A program made the position numbers and the translations under genes. A stretch of DNA of 64,000 bases from Styela clava (lineage: Eukaryota > Chordata > Ascidiacea > Stolidobranchia > Styelidae). The DNA lies in assembly GCF_964204865.1 (NCBI RefSeq), contig NC_135251.1:16554001-16618000 (forward strand), read 5' to 3'. Shown here in pieces: positions 1 to 19,489 of the stretch (positions are counted from its first letter, which is position 1; each line of letters begins with the position of its first letter). The notes beneath the pieces are model-generated. The model did no database searches, was not told the DNA's origin, and saw only the letters and a list, made by a program, of their open reading frames with translations.

Positions 1-664
1 AGAGCTTTCCCCTGTAACTCCGTCGCCTGTTCGCGGAATTCAAATTTTATCGCTTCGTCATTGTACTTTTGTATTTATGATGCAAGAGTGAATAACAGAA
101 AGTTCATCAGTCCTAGTAGTATATATTTACGATCAGTCGTTACATTACATGCTGACATGACAATTGTTTGACCGTGGTATTAGCCTAAATCGATTATATA
201 AGTAAGACGCTTCAACATCGCGTGAAAGTGGGTGATTTCATTTGCCGCCTCGAAACCTCTAAACATTGTCTGATTGTCCACACCGACATCGGTACGATTA
301 GTGTGCGTACGGTACCGGTACTGATATAGCCCATCTTTAATGAAGGTATTACATCATTGATTTATTGTGATTCTAGCGAGTACATGAGTATGAGCCACTC
401 TTCTTCAGCCCTTTGTTTAACCATCTGTAGATCTACAATTCCCATAGCAGCATAGACCAGTGGCTGTAGAATGGATGGAACTATTTTTTTTATAGCATAG
501 TTACCTACCCTACCGTAGCCATTTATTTCAGTATCGAACCATACCGTATATACACATGTATCTACAGTACAGCAGTACGGTATAACCTGCCTACATCGCT
601 TGTTTACAGAAATCTAAATTCATCCCATATTTCAATATAACAGTATAAACACAGAGACAGAAAG
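1..664 (+). other. Upstream region and 5' UTR of the CTH gene
   Basis: There is no coding signal here. The stretch precedes the CTH start codon at 665 and must hold its promoter and 5' UTR, but no clear TATA box or initiator stands out. A pyrimidine-plus-AG site (ttacag, ending at 610) lies about 55 bases before the ATG. It could be the acceptor of a 5' UTR intron or a trans-splice acceptor, which is inference only. A short run of GGTACC/ACCGGT palindromes occurs near 309-320, like the denser cluster at 47.5 kb. Confidence 0.4.
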
Positions 665-6886
<6,222 letters not shown>

Positions 6887-6891
6887 CCGAA

Positions 6892-6897
6892 AATAAA
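6892..6897 (+). terminator. Polyadenylation signal of CTH
   Basis: An AATAAA hexamer lies 5 bases after the proposed CTH stop codon at 6884-6886. It supports the transcript ending soon after exon 11, though the distance from stop to signal is unusually short. Confidence 0.4.
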
Positions 6898-9800
6898 TGA
6901 GCGATTTCTATCTGCCTTTCATCGACCATCGGAGTAATTACTGGTAATATTCCATCGAACCCATCATGTCACCCTGACCGTTGAATTCAATTATTACATT
7001 CGCAATTACTGCGAAATAACGTTAACATTTCATATTTTCAACAGTACGTAATTATATGTATGCGTAATGTATAGTTAAAATGCCTCAAATTATTTTTGTA
7101 CACTTTCTTATTAAGATGTGCGGTTCCGCTAATCTTTTTTAATTAGTTTACAATAAATTGCGGTGTGCTATTATTAGACGATTGTTGTTCAGTGGTAAAT
7201 TAAAGTCCTACTAATGTAGTGCTCTTCTCTGATTCTACAAGATTGCAGATTATTTAGGTTTTTGAACTTTTCCCACAAGCCTAAATCCAACTGACGAAAT
7301 GTATTGCTTTCGGGATCTTTATTTCTCTCATTATATGAAATGTGAAATTAGTTATGAGGAGTTCTAAATACACATATAGAAACGCTCTTCTAATGACATA
7401 TTTCTATTTTTACAATCAAATATAATGCTGGTTGTATGAGAAACTTCTCGAGAATCGTATCTATAGAAGATCGGCCGTTTTAGTTTTTGAGCCGGATGTT
7501 TATGTCTGGATATCTCGATTGTGGAACTTTCAATGTGTCGTTTTGGTGTCATATGTCATTGTGTTCTGTGAAATTGTGGTATCTGATCGATTTTGTGTTT
7601 AAAAATAAGCGATTTTACGTTTTTGAATAATCTACTATTTCATAGAAGTAAATTATTTTTCAATTTTCTTCAAACGTGTCTTTTTATTTGTTCAGGTTGC
7701 CGGTTATAAATAAATAGGGTTATCAAAATCGAAGGTACCTCACCAAGCTGAATTTTCAAGATTACTGACTTCACCTACAGATTCTCCTGCTCTATACTTT
7801 GTAATTATTGATCCAACTTTTAATATACCACATTTACGTAATATAATTGGTAAGAAGTAGGTAATAAGAAAAGTAGAAAAACCTCGCATTAAATTCTATT
7901 TCATGCTTTCGCTTTTTAGATCCAGTTTAACAAATTATTGACTTGTTTCAATTTATTTATAGCTATTATGTATGGAATTAATATGTTTGAACTTGCTTCT
8001 GTTACCGGTTTGCATTTGCCCCACGAATGCCACCTTTCATTTCCTAAATTTTTTGCTTTTTGGTGTAACAAAATCTTGTACGCGGTATATCATTGCGCAT
8101 CGCTATATTAACATTAAACATCGCCAGTTCTCTGTGATCTGTAGTATTATAAAGTTCATCTAAATGAGATCAAATACAATTTAGGTCGAAACTTGTAAAC
8201 AAGGTTGTTCGATTGAATGGGGCATTGAAAGCTTCTTTATCAAATGCACTTAATTTTGATCGACAATACATTAGACGGGACAAAACTGAAAATTCCCCTG
8301 TTTCATTTGTATTTGAATACTTTGCACTATGGATATATAAAGATTGTAGTATTGTTTTCGTAAAGAACAAGTATTACCATTTACGAGACGGAATGTGTCA
8401 GAAGAAACCTATACAAAACAAAAATAACAGACATGCATCCATATATATCACGTTGTCGACGAATCCCCCATATTTCTGTTGATTTTACTTTTGATGGTTC
8501 ATAATTGAGTTATTATTGCGTTTTCTGGTCCTCTATAAGAGGGGCATTAAAGACTAGGGGCGACGTTGGTTGCACTACTGTAAACGTAAGGTTTGTCCAA
8601 ATTGGCAATGGAAATATATTTCCATATTTTCTTCATTTTGTATTTAAAAATATCAATATACCAATTTACCATTGCCCACAAATGTTTTTGGTATATAATA
8701 ATCGGTTTTGTGCAGAGATTATCACTGATTGACTTATTTATCAGATTTATATTGCACACATCATTCCATTTAAAGTTCTATACATGTTAATATATAAATA
8801 TATATATTGCTTTTTTTTTCTATAATGTAATAATACGTGCTTCCAATTCAAAGTTTTCCATCGGCGCAATTGATACTTATTAGAAGTCCACATATCAAAT
8901 CTCGCACTTCTGCTTGACCAAAATTATCCGGACCTCAACATTAATATACAATTCGAAAAGATTTGTATATAATGCATATGCCCAACTTTGTTCAGGATAT
9001 CTTGATTTTTCGTAGTAATACTTGATACTAACATACGATCAATTGCATTCATCTCTTACCTCTAAATGTTAAAAAATTTTCTGCTTTTAAATGGTATGTA
9101 CGTTTTTTTCGTCAAATAGCCTGGAACGACATTTGCAATCCTATGTTGCTATTGCGGGCCTGGGCAGACAACTCTTGCTCCAGCTCCGTCACTGAGAAAC
9201 TCAAATTTTGATAACAAAAGCTTGTATGCAATCGTTCATTAATTGTCTTGTGAGAATGCATAGTCAACTTCGATTTTCGCCGGTAAATTCCGGCGTTACC
9301 CCGACAATTCTATTCCCCGACTATTCAAGTAACCACTATTTGAAAAATGACTCCCGACTCTAAAATATAATTAAGATATATCCCGAACTCTGAATCCACA
9401 TACCCGTGGACAGCAGAATAGGGGAACAAAATCACTTGAACACGAATATACACATTTTTATATTTCTATGTCTGCCTGATTCTGTGCTATATTTCTCTTC
9501 ATATCTCATAATTTGTGTCTAGCTCGACTGCACTTACTTGAGGTTTTCGTTGCGGTATCTCTGATATTTATAAACTACCGAGTGTTCAGAATAATTTAAA
9601 TTTTGAACTGCGCTGAAAAACAGAACTGCATTATATTTTTTTGCTTTTCAATCCGGTGGTAGTGTAATGCGCCTTTTATTATTTTGCTTCGGTTGGTGAC
9701 CTCCATATTTATCCTCCCTCATATTTATCTAGCAATAATTAGTATATGGTACCTGGAAATTGATCTACACCTAGTGGAATAAAACTACATATATACTCGA

Positions 9801-9968
9801 AATTGTTTGATGTATTTACTGTTGAGAGAAGAAAATTTTGTCAGAATTATCATATGTGCGTAGACTGGAGACTACCTGACAAATTAGGGAGTTCATTGAT
9901 GCTACGCCAGTCGTGGTAAAATATAACTAACGCTCACAAACTCGAGCGACACCAGTTCGACTTTCTAA

Positions 9969-10528
9969 TAGAGATGTATCGATATCAGATATTTTTCGGT
10001 ATCTGTATCGGCTAAATGTAAACCGATGTATTCAGGTTTTAGGTCTGATCCAGAATGTTTTAAAACATAAGTTAGTACAGGGATGCTGAAATTATTTTTT
10101 TGCGTTGAGGGATCGTGTTCGCGGCATCTGCCTCGTTAACTCTGAACCATTCCCACTCCTGCCCGGGAACCTGATTCTAACCTGGTTTTAGCTATTTTTT
10201 CAGCCAAACCGTCTCAACTAATTTGTCTATTTTCGCTACCGTTCAAGTTACGATGCAATTAATTCAAGTATTTTAATAGGCCCTTATCGTGGCACGCAAT
10301 TAATGCATCAATTTCTCATGTTTTGGAATATCTGTTTTTCGAGCTGAAATAATTTGCACTGGAAATATTGCTCATAGACAACTGATTAATTCCGTCTGTT
10401 CCGCACACTGAATGTGGTAATTGTACATATTATTGGCTTTGGAAAATCGGCTTTTGGAAATATAGGTGTATCGGTATCGGCGTTTTTACGTTGGTATCGA
10501 CAAAAAATCTGGTATCTGTACATCACTA
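9969..10528. mobile_element. Non-autonomous hAT-like element, about 560 bp
   Basis: The left end tagagatgtatcgatatcag and the right end (reverse complement tagtgatgtacagataccag) form imperfect inverted repeats. The next bases, rich in GTATCGG/GTATCTG, also mirror each other. The form TAGNGATGTA...GATAC is typical of one branch of hAT transposons. Flanks ctttctaa (9961-9968) and ctatgtaa (10529-10536) agree at 6 of 8 positions, as expected of an aged 8-bp target duplication. No transposase frame is present. Confidence 0.6.
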
Positions 10529-11418
10529 CTATGTAATATACGTAGTAAGTTTGTCCGCAGTGAAATGGAATGATGTACCTCTCGTCTGCGACATTGAATT
10601 CTTTTGTGATGAAGTTTTTTTGGTAAGGAATAAGGATTCTGAAATATCCATATTTATTGTATATAAGTGTATCTAAATTTCAGCCCCTCGAATTTTTTAT
10701 TTTGTCATTCCTACCGATAGTCTTGATTTTTGTAACATTATACAATCCACACGAAGTTGGTTGGTACAAAGTTGGTTTCTCAGTCCACCGTTGGACCTCT
10801 TACTGGGTATTCTTACTGGGGCCCAGTATTTATCAGGGTTCTACATTGAGGTCCCATTGATTTTATAGTACGTGAGAAATGTATTCATCAAAAATAAGCA
10901 AAATGAAATGGCATGGGTTAGTGTAACCAGCATAGTTCAACATCGATTCCCCGATGGTTTTAGCTGCTGCAAATCTCTTCAAATTCTTTCCAAAACGACT
11001 TTTGTAGAGACAGGGCACCTTTCTGAGTAATTAGCACCATTGTAGGAAACCTATTTTCAGAAACTTTTTCAGGGGGACATCTTGGAAATGTGCACGTATT
11101 TTGGCAGAGAAAAAAGTGTCCGTGCTTATTACGTCACTCTTTCATTTTCCCTGCTTCGCATTTTAGAACAATTTTCGTTGCAGTAAAGTAGAAAGCAACG
11201 TTCTCAGGCCGCAGACGCGTCTCTTCTGAGACTTCTCTTATTACCCAGCGCAAGACTTAGTTAATTTGATTTTCAAATATGAAATCTCAACTAGTTGCCA
11301 AAACACTAGTTATTGTGTCAATTAGAGCCCAGGTGAAGTTAACATCATTGAACGATTTGTAAACGCAATATGCAAAACAAAAATTATTAAAGCGGTAGGG
11401 AAGTTGCAGACTCCACAC

Positions 11419-11726
11419 ATGACATGGGCAAACTGCGGCCCGCGGGCCAAATCTGGCTCGTTTAATAATTTAATCTGACCCGCCTGATGCTGCCAAAACC
11501 AAACTAAAACCAAATTTTGATGTTTTTGCTAAAAAAAATAGCTGAAAGAATTTGTTGAGATTGCGATTAAATTTAGTTTTGGCACGAGGTTTATTGTTTT
11601 CCAGTTTAGTAGTTGTAACATTGTAAATATTGTTCATAAAATGTAACTTTTTACGTCACACTTACATGGCCCGTCAGTCAGGATGGGCAAACATTTTTGG
11701 CCCCTGCTCCTCCTTGCCCACCCCTG
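11419..11726. mobile_element. hAT-like MITE, 308 bp
   Basis: The left end carries gggcaaactgcggcccgcgg. The right end, reverse-complemented, begins caggggtgggcaaggaggag. Both carry the GGGCAAACTGCGGCCCGCGGGCC-type motif widespread at hAT termini. The element sits between ctccacac (11411-11418) and ctctacac (11727-11734), an 8-bp target-site duplication with one mismatch. It encodes nothing. Confidence 0.75.
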
Positions 11727-12519
11727 CTCTACACTATATATTTTTATAATATGAACAAAATAACAAGAACACAACACTGGCAACATTGATTGACCTAGCT
11801 GCTAGCATATATATATATCGATAGATTTCACTTCGCTTTTATTAAAACTTTCAACTGCATGTTACTGTATTACATATCAAGTTTCTTTTTTCATCGAAAA
11901 TAAAGGTTCAATGTGCTGACCCTATTTCCCAACGCGCATTGCCGTCATTCACTGGCCGCAAATGGCCAACTATTGACAACAATGAATCCCAGTGAGATTT
12001 TAGGGCTCCGACCACTGTAGCTGTCTTGCGTGAAGTGTAAAAATATATCATGAGAATGTTGAGATGACCCTGAGCACTTCTTTGCCTTCTTTGTTCCTAA
12101 TGTTAAGACATCCAATATTTTCATTCGCTTTATTTATGTATCATATTAATACAAGTTGGTATATATCGACGGAAGGCATGAGGTGTAAGCAACATAAAAT
12201 GCTATTATTAACCTATATGAAATAATTCCACAACGGAAGCGTAGAGGCACAAGGGTTGAATCAAAAAGACAGAAATTAAATGTAGGACAAATCGCTTTGA
12301 ATTGTTACAATCCCGGAAACTTCTGTAAATAATTTAATTTCTATTTCAGAATGGAAAATAAACAATATATATACAGTTTTGCTTCATGATGTTTTGCAGC
12401 GCAGAAATTCAAATGTAATATGTGAATTGTCCTCCCATGGAAAAAGGCCTTTGTGAAAATTCATTATCAAATATTAGTTAAAAGTCGAATTGAAACATCT
12501 TCTCATTATTCGTTATTGA

Positions 12520-15500
12520 TCAGTTGTAGTTGGTATGAAATCCTCGATGTGGATCTAGAATATGATGGAGCTCGAGTTAGTGACACATTAATTTAAATAT
12601 TGATGAAGGGTAAGGAAGATTATATTACTAAATTTAGTTTCATCATACAAATGTGGTATACCTTCTATGCAGCCTTCTGGCTTGTTGTTGTACCCATACG
12701 GACACTTGCAGGTTGCGCGAGGACCTTTGCGAATGCAAAGTTCATTCTTTCTGCAAATCGTCTTACGTCTACAAGGATCGTAGTGATATTCTGAAACAAA
12801 TGTAAAGTGATTATTTCAACACAAATAGCAAACCTGCTTTGTTTAATATTCAATTTCGTGACTTTTATATTTCATCAAGGCGGCTTTCTTATGCAAGAAT
12901 CTAAAAATTCCAAAATAAATGCTAAAAATTTAATCAATGAATTGAAATTTACCCATTGGACGTCTCAGGTATTCATACTTTGGCTCTGAAAAAAAGAGTG
13001 GAATCGGCGGGTTAACTTTTTAAATATATATAAGGAATTTATCTGTCACGAACAACTAATTCTGTGAATCTATAGACAAAATGACCTTTTTATATAAAGA
13101 GGTTGTAGAGTGAGTAGAATGTGTTTTTAGATTCTGACTAACGAATTCAGAAATTCCAAAATACATCTTCATCTCCGTAACAATAAAAATTTCGACTTAA
13201 ATATTCAACTTCACGAAATCTCAGTATAGTATATGGCTCTGAATTCCAAGACCAGCTTACAAGTGTGATAGTATAGTTTTAATTATGCTCACCTGACGAA
13301 GACGAATAGACGCTGGTACCTGAAAATAAATTATACATTTTCATTTAAGTAAACATGTAGAGATATATATGAACATGCCGATTCAACACCTATTGAAATC
13401 ACACGTGAGAACTCAACAAGAGTTTTACAGAATACGTGTTTGCCAACATTTGGCCAAATTAAAATGCTATTTCTAAATGCATCACAAGTCTCAATTTCTG
13501 TTATCCGGTTGTAAGTTTTTTTTAATGTTATTTTACTTTTAGCAGTTGCATTGGCGAAACCAGAACTATTGAGCAATTTCAGGTTCATTAAAATAATTTA
13601 ATTATATAAGTCTTCCATACCGTTCTTAATTTGAAGATCTGTCCTTATTTTTAGGATTGCACTTTAGAAAATAAATTTGTCCCTAATTCTAACATTTGTC
13701 CTCATTTTGAACCACGTCTTATTTTAATCAATGGGATATCTACAACATAAATTTCAAAATAAAACAAAGTGAACATGTGACGGTGGCTCGTAAATCGGAT
13801 AGTGCTACATTTCTACGGGTTCCCATACTGGGTGTTGTTAATATTTATTCATTTCTGAGCTTCAGTATTGTTCTCTTCCAAACCGATTACCTGAGAAACG
13901 CAGCTTTCTACCCATTTACCTTGATTGTTTTTTAGCCTAACCGGTCAATACTTTTGTAAGTAAAAGCGAATATGGACTTGCAAAAAAAAAGTGCAAAACT
14001 ATTTCGAACGGTGAATAATTATTGTTCAAATCGTATATGGTTATTTATATACTCAAATCAGTCAAATGTATTTGGACAAACTCGTTATTACCGATTTTTG
14101 GTTTCAGTCTAACGGAATTGCCTATGGTATATACATAAACATTTAAGCAGTCTTACCAATGTCTCCGTGTATTGATCCTGAAAAAAAAAAATCAGAGTTA
14201 TGTTTTGTACTCATGTTGGAGTTGTCTTAGCGTTTGCCTAGCCTGACTGTGAATGCTTCATAACACAAAAGAGGTTAAACTCTTGTTTATGTATATGGTT
14301 TATGTATTTTTACCTAGACATATAATGTTTTTGCTGACGAATTGCTTTTTATGCACAGTGATTTCTCCTGTGACTAGTCCTTCACCTCCCCATGCAAATA
14401 AGAAATAAACACATTTCTCCAGATTTTTGTCTTTAATATCCTGAATAAAAGAATATGCATATATGAAATGTCTGTTACCAAAATCGCGATTATTTATTTC
14501 CACCCGAATGCTACAATAAAGATACAAGGTTTTGAGTTCTCCAGAAGTGTGTTTACCGATATGGTAATAATTTTGTTCGCCTACTTTACATTAAGTTGGG
14601 TAAAATGACTGAAACCTATTGTCATGGGGTATATTCACTTCGCTAACACGGACAGTTCCCGAACTCATTATAGAACTAAAATACGAAAAATGGGAATAAA
14701 TTTATAGCCTAACCCTAACCTGGTACAGACTCTACTTGAGTACCAAATTTTGTTGATGGTGTACACATACAAAAAATATTTGGGAAGGGTCATCTGAAAA
14801 TTGGAAGGTGTTAGGGTTTTTTGGTAAAAGATAAAATTTTGAGTAATAAAGTAAAACATCTAAATTTTGATATATAAAGTACATTGTTACGTTTCAACTG
14901 AACTGTCAGTCAGACAATATGTTGAGTACGATGTCAACATGCTGACAACATGTCATACTTGGGTTGTTATACAGCTAAACTTACGTAAGTGTTTCTTCTT
15001 CTTTTAAATCGATATTCCATCATACCATCTTGATGATAATACGATGTCGGGGACACATCAGAGTATCTATCAACAGGAACACTGAACCTTGATTTTTCCG
15101 CCAAATATCGATCTTGCAACACCAGGCCACCACCTGATGTTATCCACCCTGTAATTCCATCAGAGCCGACCTGAAAGCAAATGAATAAAAATCGGGTTTC
15201 ATTCATTTTAACATGCTTTTGCATATTTTTCGCACATATTTTTCGCACATCGCTCAAAAGATGATTTCCGTATCCACTTTTGAGTTATTTCAAGAATGGC
15301 AGCATCAGCATGCAAAATTATGTTCTGCACAACATCTTAAGAACGGGATGGATTTGAGTAAAAAAGTAACTGAAAAATTCAATTAAGATTGAAAATGCGA
15401 TAATGAAAGAGCAAATACCCCATTGCTATGGAAACCCAATGAATAGATTTTTAAGTTAAGATTTGTCTTATGTTATAAGAGTAATTCAATAATATTATAA

Positions 15501-17490
15501 TTCAATAGTAATGGAGCGTTTCATTTTACATAAGGTTAAAAAATGCCTTCGTTTTGTTGAACTGAGCTTGATGCATTTAATGTGAAAAATTAATTTTCAA
15601 AACAACCTTTTCGATGTAATTGAATTTCGAACTACACAATTTTTGCATATAATTGTTAATTGTATATAAGTTCTAATTAAATTTGACTGCGAATAGTGTT
15701 TAGTCTAATTATGTTGTAACATGATCTCTCGAATTATTTTAAATTTCAGGCTTTCCGTCATGAACAACTTGATACCAATAATTTTTCTTACCATTGATCT
15801 ATCGTCCGAAAATCCAATTCCAGCCCAATATCCCTTAGGCAATCTGGCTGAAATTATGAAGTAGACATCGTTTGAAAGTATATCACTTTCCCAAGATGCC
15901 TCGAATTCACAATTATATCCAGCTTTACAGTTTGCTGGGTATCTGAAACAACCTGAATAGAAAAGTTGATTCATGTAGAGAGATCAAGTGAGTAAATTAT
16001 CGATATTAATAAATTAACGAAAACGGGATACCGATTCTTTATAGTGATCTTATAGGTTCGGGATACATTATAGGTAAGAACTACACTCAATTGCAGTAAC
16101 ATTGACGAGTTTTCCGTATGCTATACATTTGAAATGTAATTATTAGAGATGCTTTGTTTGAAATACTCGATTGACTCGATCACCATTTCGATCTCGTCAG
16201 GCAGATTTTTCTCAAATTATATACTCATTAATACAGCCAAGGCTAAAGTTTATTTCAAGTTACAATTGCATGAATCTACACAGTTCATTTCTACACGGGC
16301 AATACCATTTGTTATCATACCTTCCTCTTCGTAGCCGTAGTCATATTGTTGTTGGTTCGGAGGATATGGCCTTCTTGGAACATCTAAGACAATAAATATA
16401 AGTTAAAAAAGTAATATACTATATTGACTAAGTATACACCGGTCTATCTATCAATGACCCTTATAAAAACCTTTCAAATCTTTCCAACGATTCGGGCGAG
16501 ATAATCTGGGCCACGACATGCTGTATCTATGTAAATAATTGTTTCAAATAATATGTTTGCTATGATGTATGGAAGTGTACGTCACTAATAAGACGAGATG
16601 GAGTACGTAAAGAGGTCAAACATGCTTTATAATTAATTTAGTTAATATACAGGGTGTTAAAAAAGTAACGCAAAATTAACAGAAGTCAAGATGTAATGCT
16701 ACTCAAAACATTTAACGACTGACACCTTTTAACAGTATTGATTACGGTGAAATGCCTTTTAAACATTTCACGACTGACGCTTTTTAACAGTTACTTTTTT
16801 AAAGTTGCCATGACGAACAATTTTACCTTAATTTCGCGCAAATTTTTTAACACTGCTTTTTTTGCCATAAATATGCAATTTTTTATGAAGCCTTCGGCAA
16901 AAAAAAAAAAAAACATGTATTGTTTTAAATCTGCACACTCTATTTGACTTGTTTACAATAACTAAGGTGTGCTTCAGTTTGAATACTGGTACCTCATGGT
17001 ACTGCCATCAACGAGGCGTTCTAGATGCAAATTGATTGCACATTTTTTCTGTTTAAACAATATACCCCTGAAGGGGTCTGACGAGCAGATAAGCTGTAAC
17101 ACCATAATCTTGTTGTGACGTCTTCGGCATGACCCTATCTGGTTGTAACAATCAAAATAACTCTGAGAGTTGCAACATTTTGCAAAATTGAAAATGCGTA
17201 TTATCAGTACCATACAAACAAAAGCATACTTATGCAAAATTGGAAGCAATGTTTAATTGTCGAAAATAAGACAGCTAGCTAACTATGTGTGAGTTTCAAT
17301 GCTTTGCAATCGGAGATAATAACGGCGGCAATTTACCTTGATAATGACTTGGTTTGTTGTCTACATAATCTTTTGGCACATAACCTGGAACATCATGTTT
17401 GGTGGAGTCACTTACGTAATTTTCATCATGTCCACACACATTCTCCAATACCACAATGAGCGTGAGGATAGCCAAGCAGCGGCTTTTCAT
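12520..17490 (-). CDS. Secreted protein with one DOMON domain and a C-terminal EGF-like module
   Basis: Ten exons on the minus strand: 17337-17490, 16321-16383, 15792-15952, 14985-15170, 14314-14440, 14157-14177, 13293-13319, 12953-12985, 12662-12790, 12520-12554. All have GT-AG junctions and join in frame to 311 aa. Residues 1-20 are a signal peptide (hydrophobic LAILTLIVVLENVCG). A short polar linker leads to a DOMON domain (about 73-229) with FRYPANC, YWAGIGFSDDRSM, SDGITG, LQDRYL and CVYFLFAWGG motifs. Met126 and His218 occupy the positions of the axial heme ligands of b-type DOMON cytochromes, so heme binding is inferred. Three microexons encode a Gly/Ser-rich tether, then LRRPMG and an EGF-like module of six cysteines (about 262-299; C-x5-C-x5-C-x8-C-x-C-x10-C). 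There is no membrane segment or cytochrome b561 domain, unlike FRRS1-type reductases. The 3' end has an alternative: reading through the 12661 donor ends at 12588 with a different tail. It is a paralogue of the upstream neighbour at 20886-28908. Confidence 0.85.
14600..14723 (-). repeat. Dispersed small repeat, copy 1 (in intron of DOMON gene 1)
   Basis: Read on the minus strand, this begins ccaggttagggttaggctat and continues with a block matching 59361-59478: gaactaaaata and cccgaactc are shared, inverted. The distal half is more diverged, so the left boundary is approximate. It lies between the exons at 14985-15170 and 14314-14440. Confidence 0.45.
16650..16810. repeat. Small element with inverted ends and an internal direct repeat
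   Basis: The sequence ttaaaaaagtaac at the left (about 16658) is mirrored by gttacttttttaa at the right (16790). Inside, catttaacgactgacacctt (from about 16710) is repeated as catttcacgactgacgcttt (from about 16764), a period near 55 bases. The left end cagggtgtta resembles a mariner-type terminus but no target duplication is evident. It lies in intron 1 of the 12520-17490 gene. Confidence 0.45.
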
Positions 17491-19413
17491 TTTAACTTTA
17501 ATTAGGTTGTACTTGAAAATATAATTTGTGTTGCCAGATTAAATAAATAAATCAGACGAAATAAAAGATGAATGTGCATTTCAATCTCAAGCTTGTACGA
17601 ACAACTAACCCTTCTTTATTATCTTGTCTTCTTACTACTTGGAAGCTTGATATACCCGTTCTAACAATCAATTTTATCTCGTTAATAATCTCGTCAGATG
17701 TTTGTTTACGATAGCTCTTATTTTATGGAAGTCTCCCACTAGCTATTTCCTCTGCAGTATTGACTGAAATAGTTTTAGGCCTTGTGCCAAACAATATCTA
17801 CATGCACCACCACCGCAAGAAAGAGCTTCATGATACGTTCATCTTCAAACCGAGGGTTTGAACTTGTTTTGAGGACAGTATATAAATATATAGGTATATA
17901 AAATCTTCCTTGTGTACTATACTACTAAACAACGAATGCCGTAGAAATATATTTGCTTAACATTTTAAACTTTTTGCCTTTGATTGCACAATGGCATTTT
18001 CTGTCGAAAGTCAAAACAAAGCTCGGCGCCAAACAACTAGTTAGCGTTACATAACACGGAGCACGTTCGCTCCAATCTTGATAAATATTATTGTTTCCAG
18101 CGGTTTTTGTATAAAATGCGGCCGATAATTTGAACGTTGAAAACGAAATACGTTGAAAACTGGCACTTCAAATAATTATCCACTCAAACCCTTTGATTAA
18201 AAATATCGCAAGCGTTCTTTCGTTAAAATATTTCCTGTTTTTATATTTTTGTCGTGTTGTTTTTATTCATTTTATTTCATACTTGTTACACCATTGCAAA
18301 TGCCGCAGGGGGAGTTACACAAGCACGGGATGCCTAAACTAACTAATGTAAAATAAATAAGGATATTATTCTACTTGAATTTAAACGTATTGTCGAGATG
18401 TTTTCTGTCAAAATGAGTCATCCAATTAGCCGTAAATGCGTAGGGGTATAGAAATAATGCGAATGACCGGAGGTGTAGTTTACGAATAAAAAAATGATAA
18501 TAAAAGTAAAGCATCGAAAATAAATCATGTTTTATCGTCTAATGAGCAATATTCCAAAAATGTCCGATCATGCCCTTTTCGCTTCGATTTTTATTTTAAT
18601 TTCGAACCCATTAAACTTTTTCAAGAAATAGATATTGATGTTCATCATCCGAGAGTTTATGTTTAGTTTACGAGTAAATAAAGATATTTTGTGAATCTTG
18701 TTTATATATAGAGACGAAATGCATGACGTATTATTTGTTGGAAATTAAATAAGTCCAATATGTGAATCCAATAAGGGTTTAGCGGCATTCTATTCATGAG
18801 TAGTAACATGAGGTTTAGCGTAACAATTGGTATATGTACAGTTTTTTGTTCGCGTTTGGAGATTACTATTGTATCTCACATATGAAATCCGGATATCAGG
18901 TATTTGACAAAATTGTTTTTCACAAGAGTCAGAAATCTTTTTCGCTACATATTTTACATCGGGTGATAAATATAAAATTGTGTACCAAACAAATAAAAGT
19001 ATATTTGAAAATAATCTTATTGCAACTGCTGATATCAGGTGCTATGGCCTCAAGCAGCTGCTTTCAGGGGGTCAGTCTTACTGTAACCTAATATGGATTT
19101 AAGTGCTGCGAGGTGGAAATGATATAAATTCTGTGTTAATATTTAGCTGAAGGGTCAAAATATACTACGTGATAATTTTGGCAAATTTTGGATGAACACT
19201 TTTTTTGCAAAATTCACCAACCCTTGCTTGAAATTGTTGGTCATTAATAGGAAAGAAATGATATTACGATGAGAAAATTTGAACGAATATTGTTGTTTAC
19301 ATATACTCATATAGCTACTATGGTTCAATATTGAACATTCTTGATTCCGCGTATATCAGCTAATTCTGCAAAAACGACAACAATTAGGTACATTATTCTA
19401 CAATTGAAAGGAA

Positions 19414-19489
19414 AGAATGAGTGAACAACAACACAGTTTCTACTTAGTTATCGAGAATGAGTGAACAACAACACAGTTTCTACTTAATT
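19414..19489. repeat. Two-copy tandem duplication, period 40
   Basis: The block agaatgagtgaacaacaaca followed by cagtttctactta occurs at 19414 and again at 19454. The copies differ by a single base over about 36 positions, so the duplication is recent. Confidence 0.85.

Larger units (their letters stand above)
6898..12519. other. Intergenic stretch without recognised genes
   Basis: This lies between the 3' ends of CTH (plus) and the first DOMON gene (minus), so the two genes converge. Open frames are short and AT-driven, with no conserved peptide or credible splice chain. Apart from the two hAT-like elements at 9969-10528 and 11419-11726 and a short (ta)n run near 11800, I see nothing in it. 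Confidence 0.6.
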
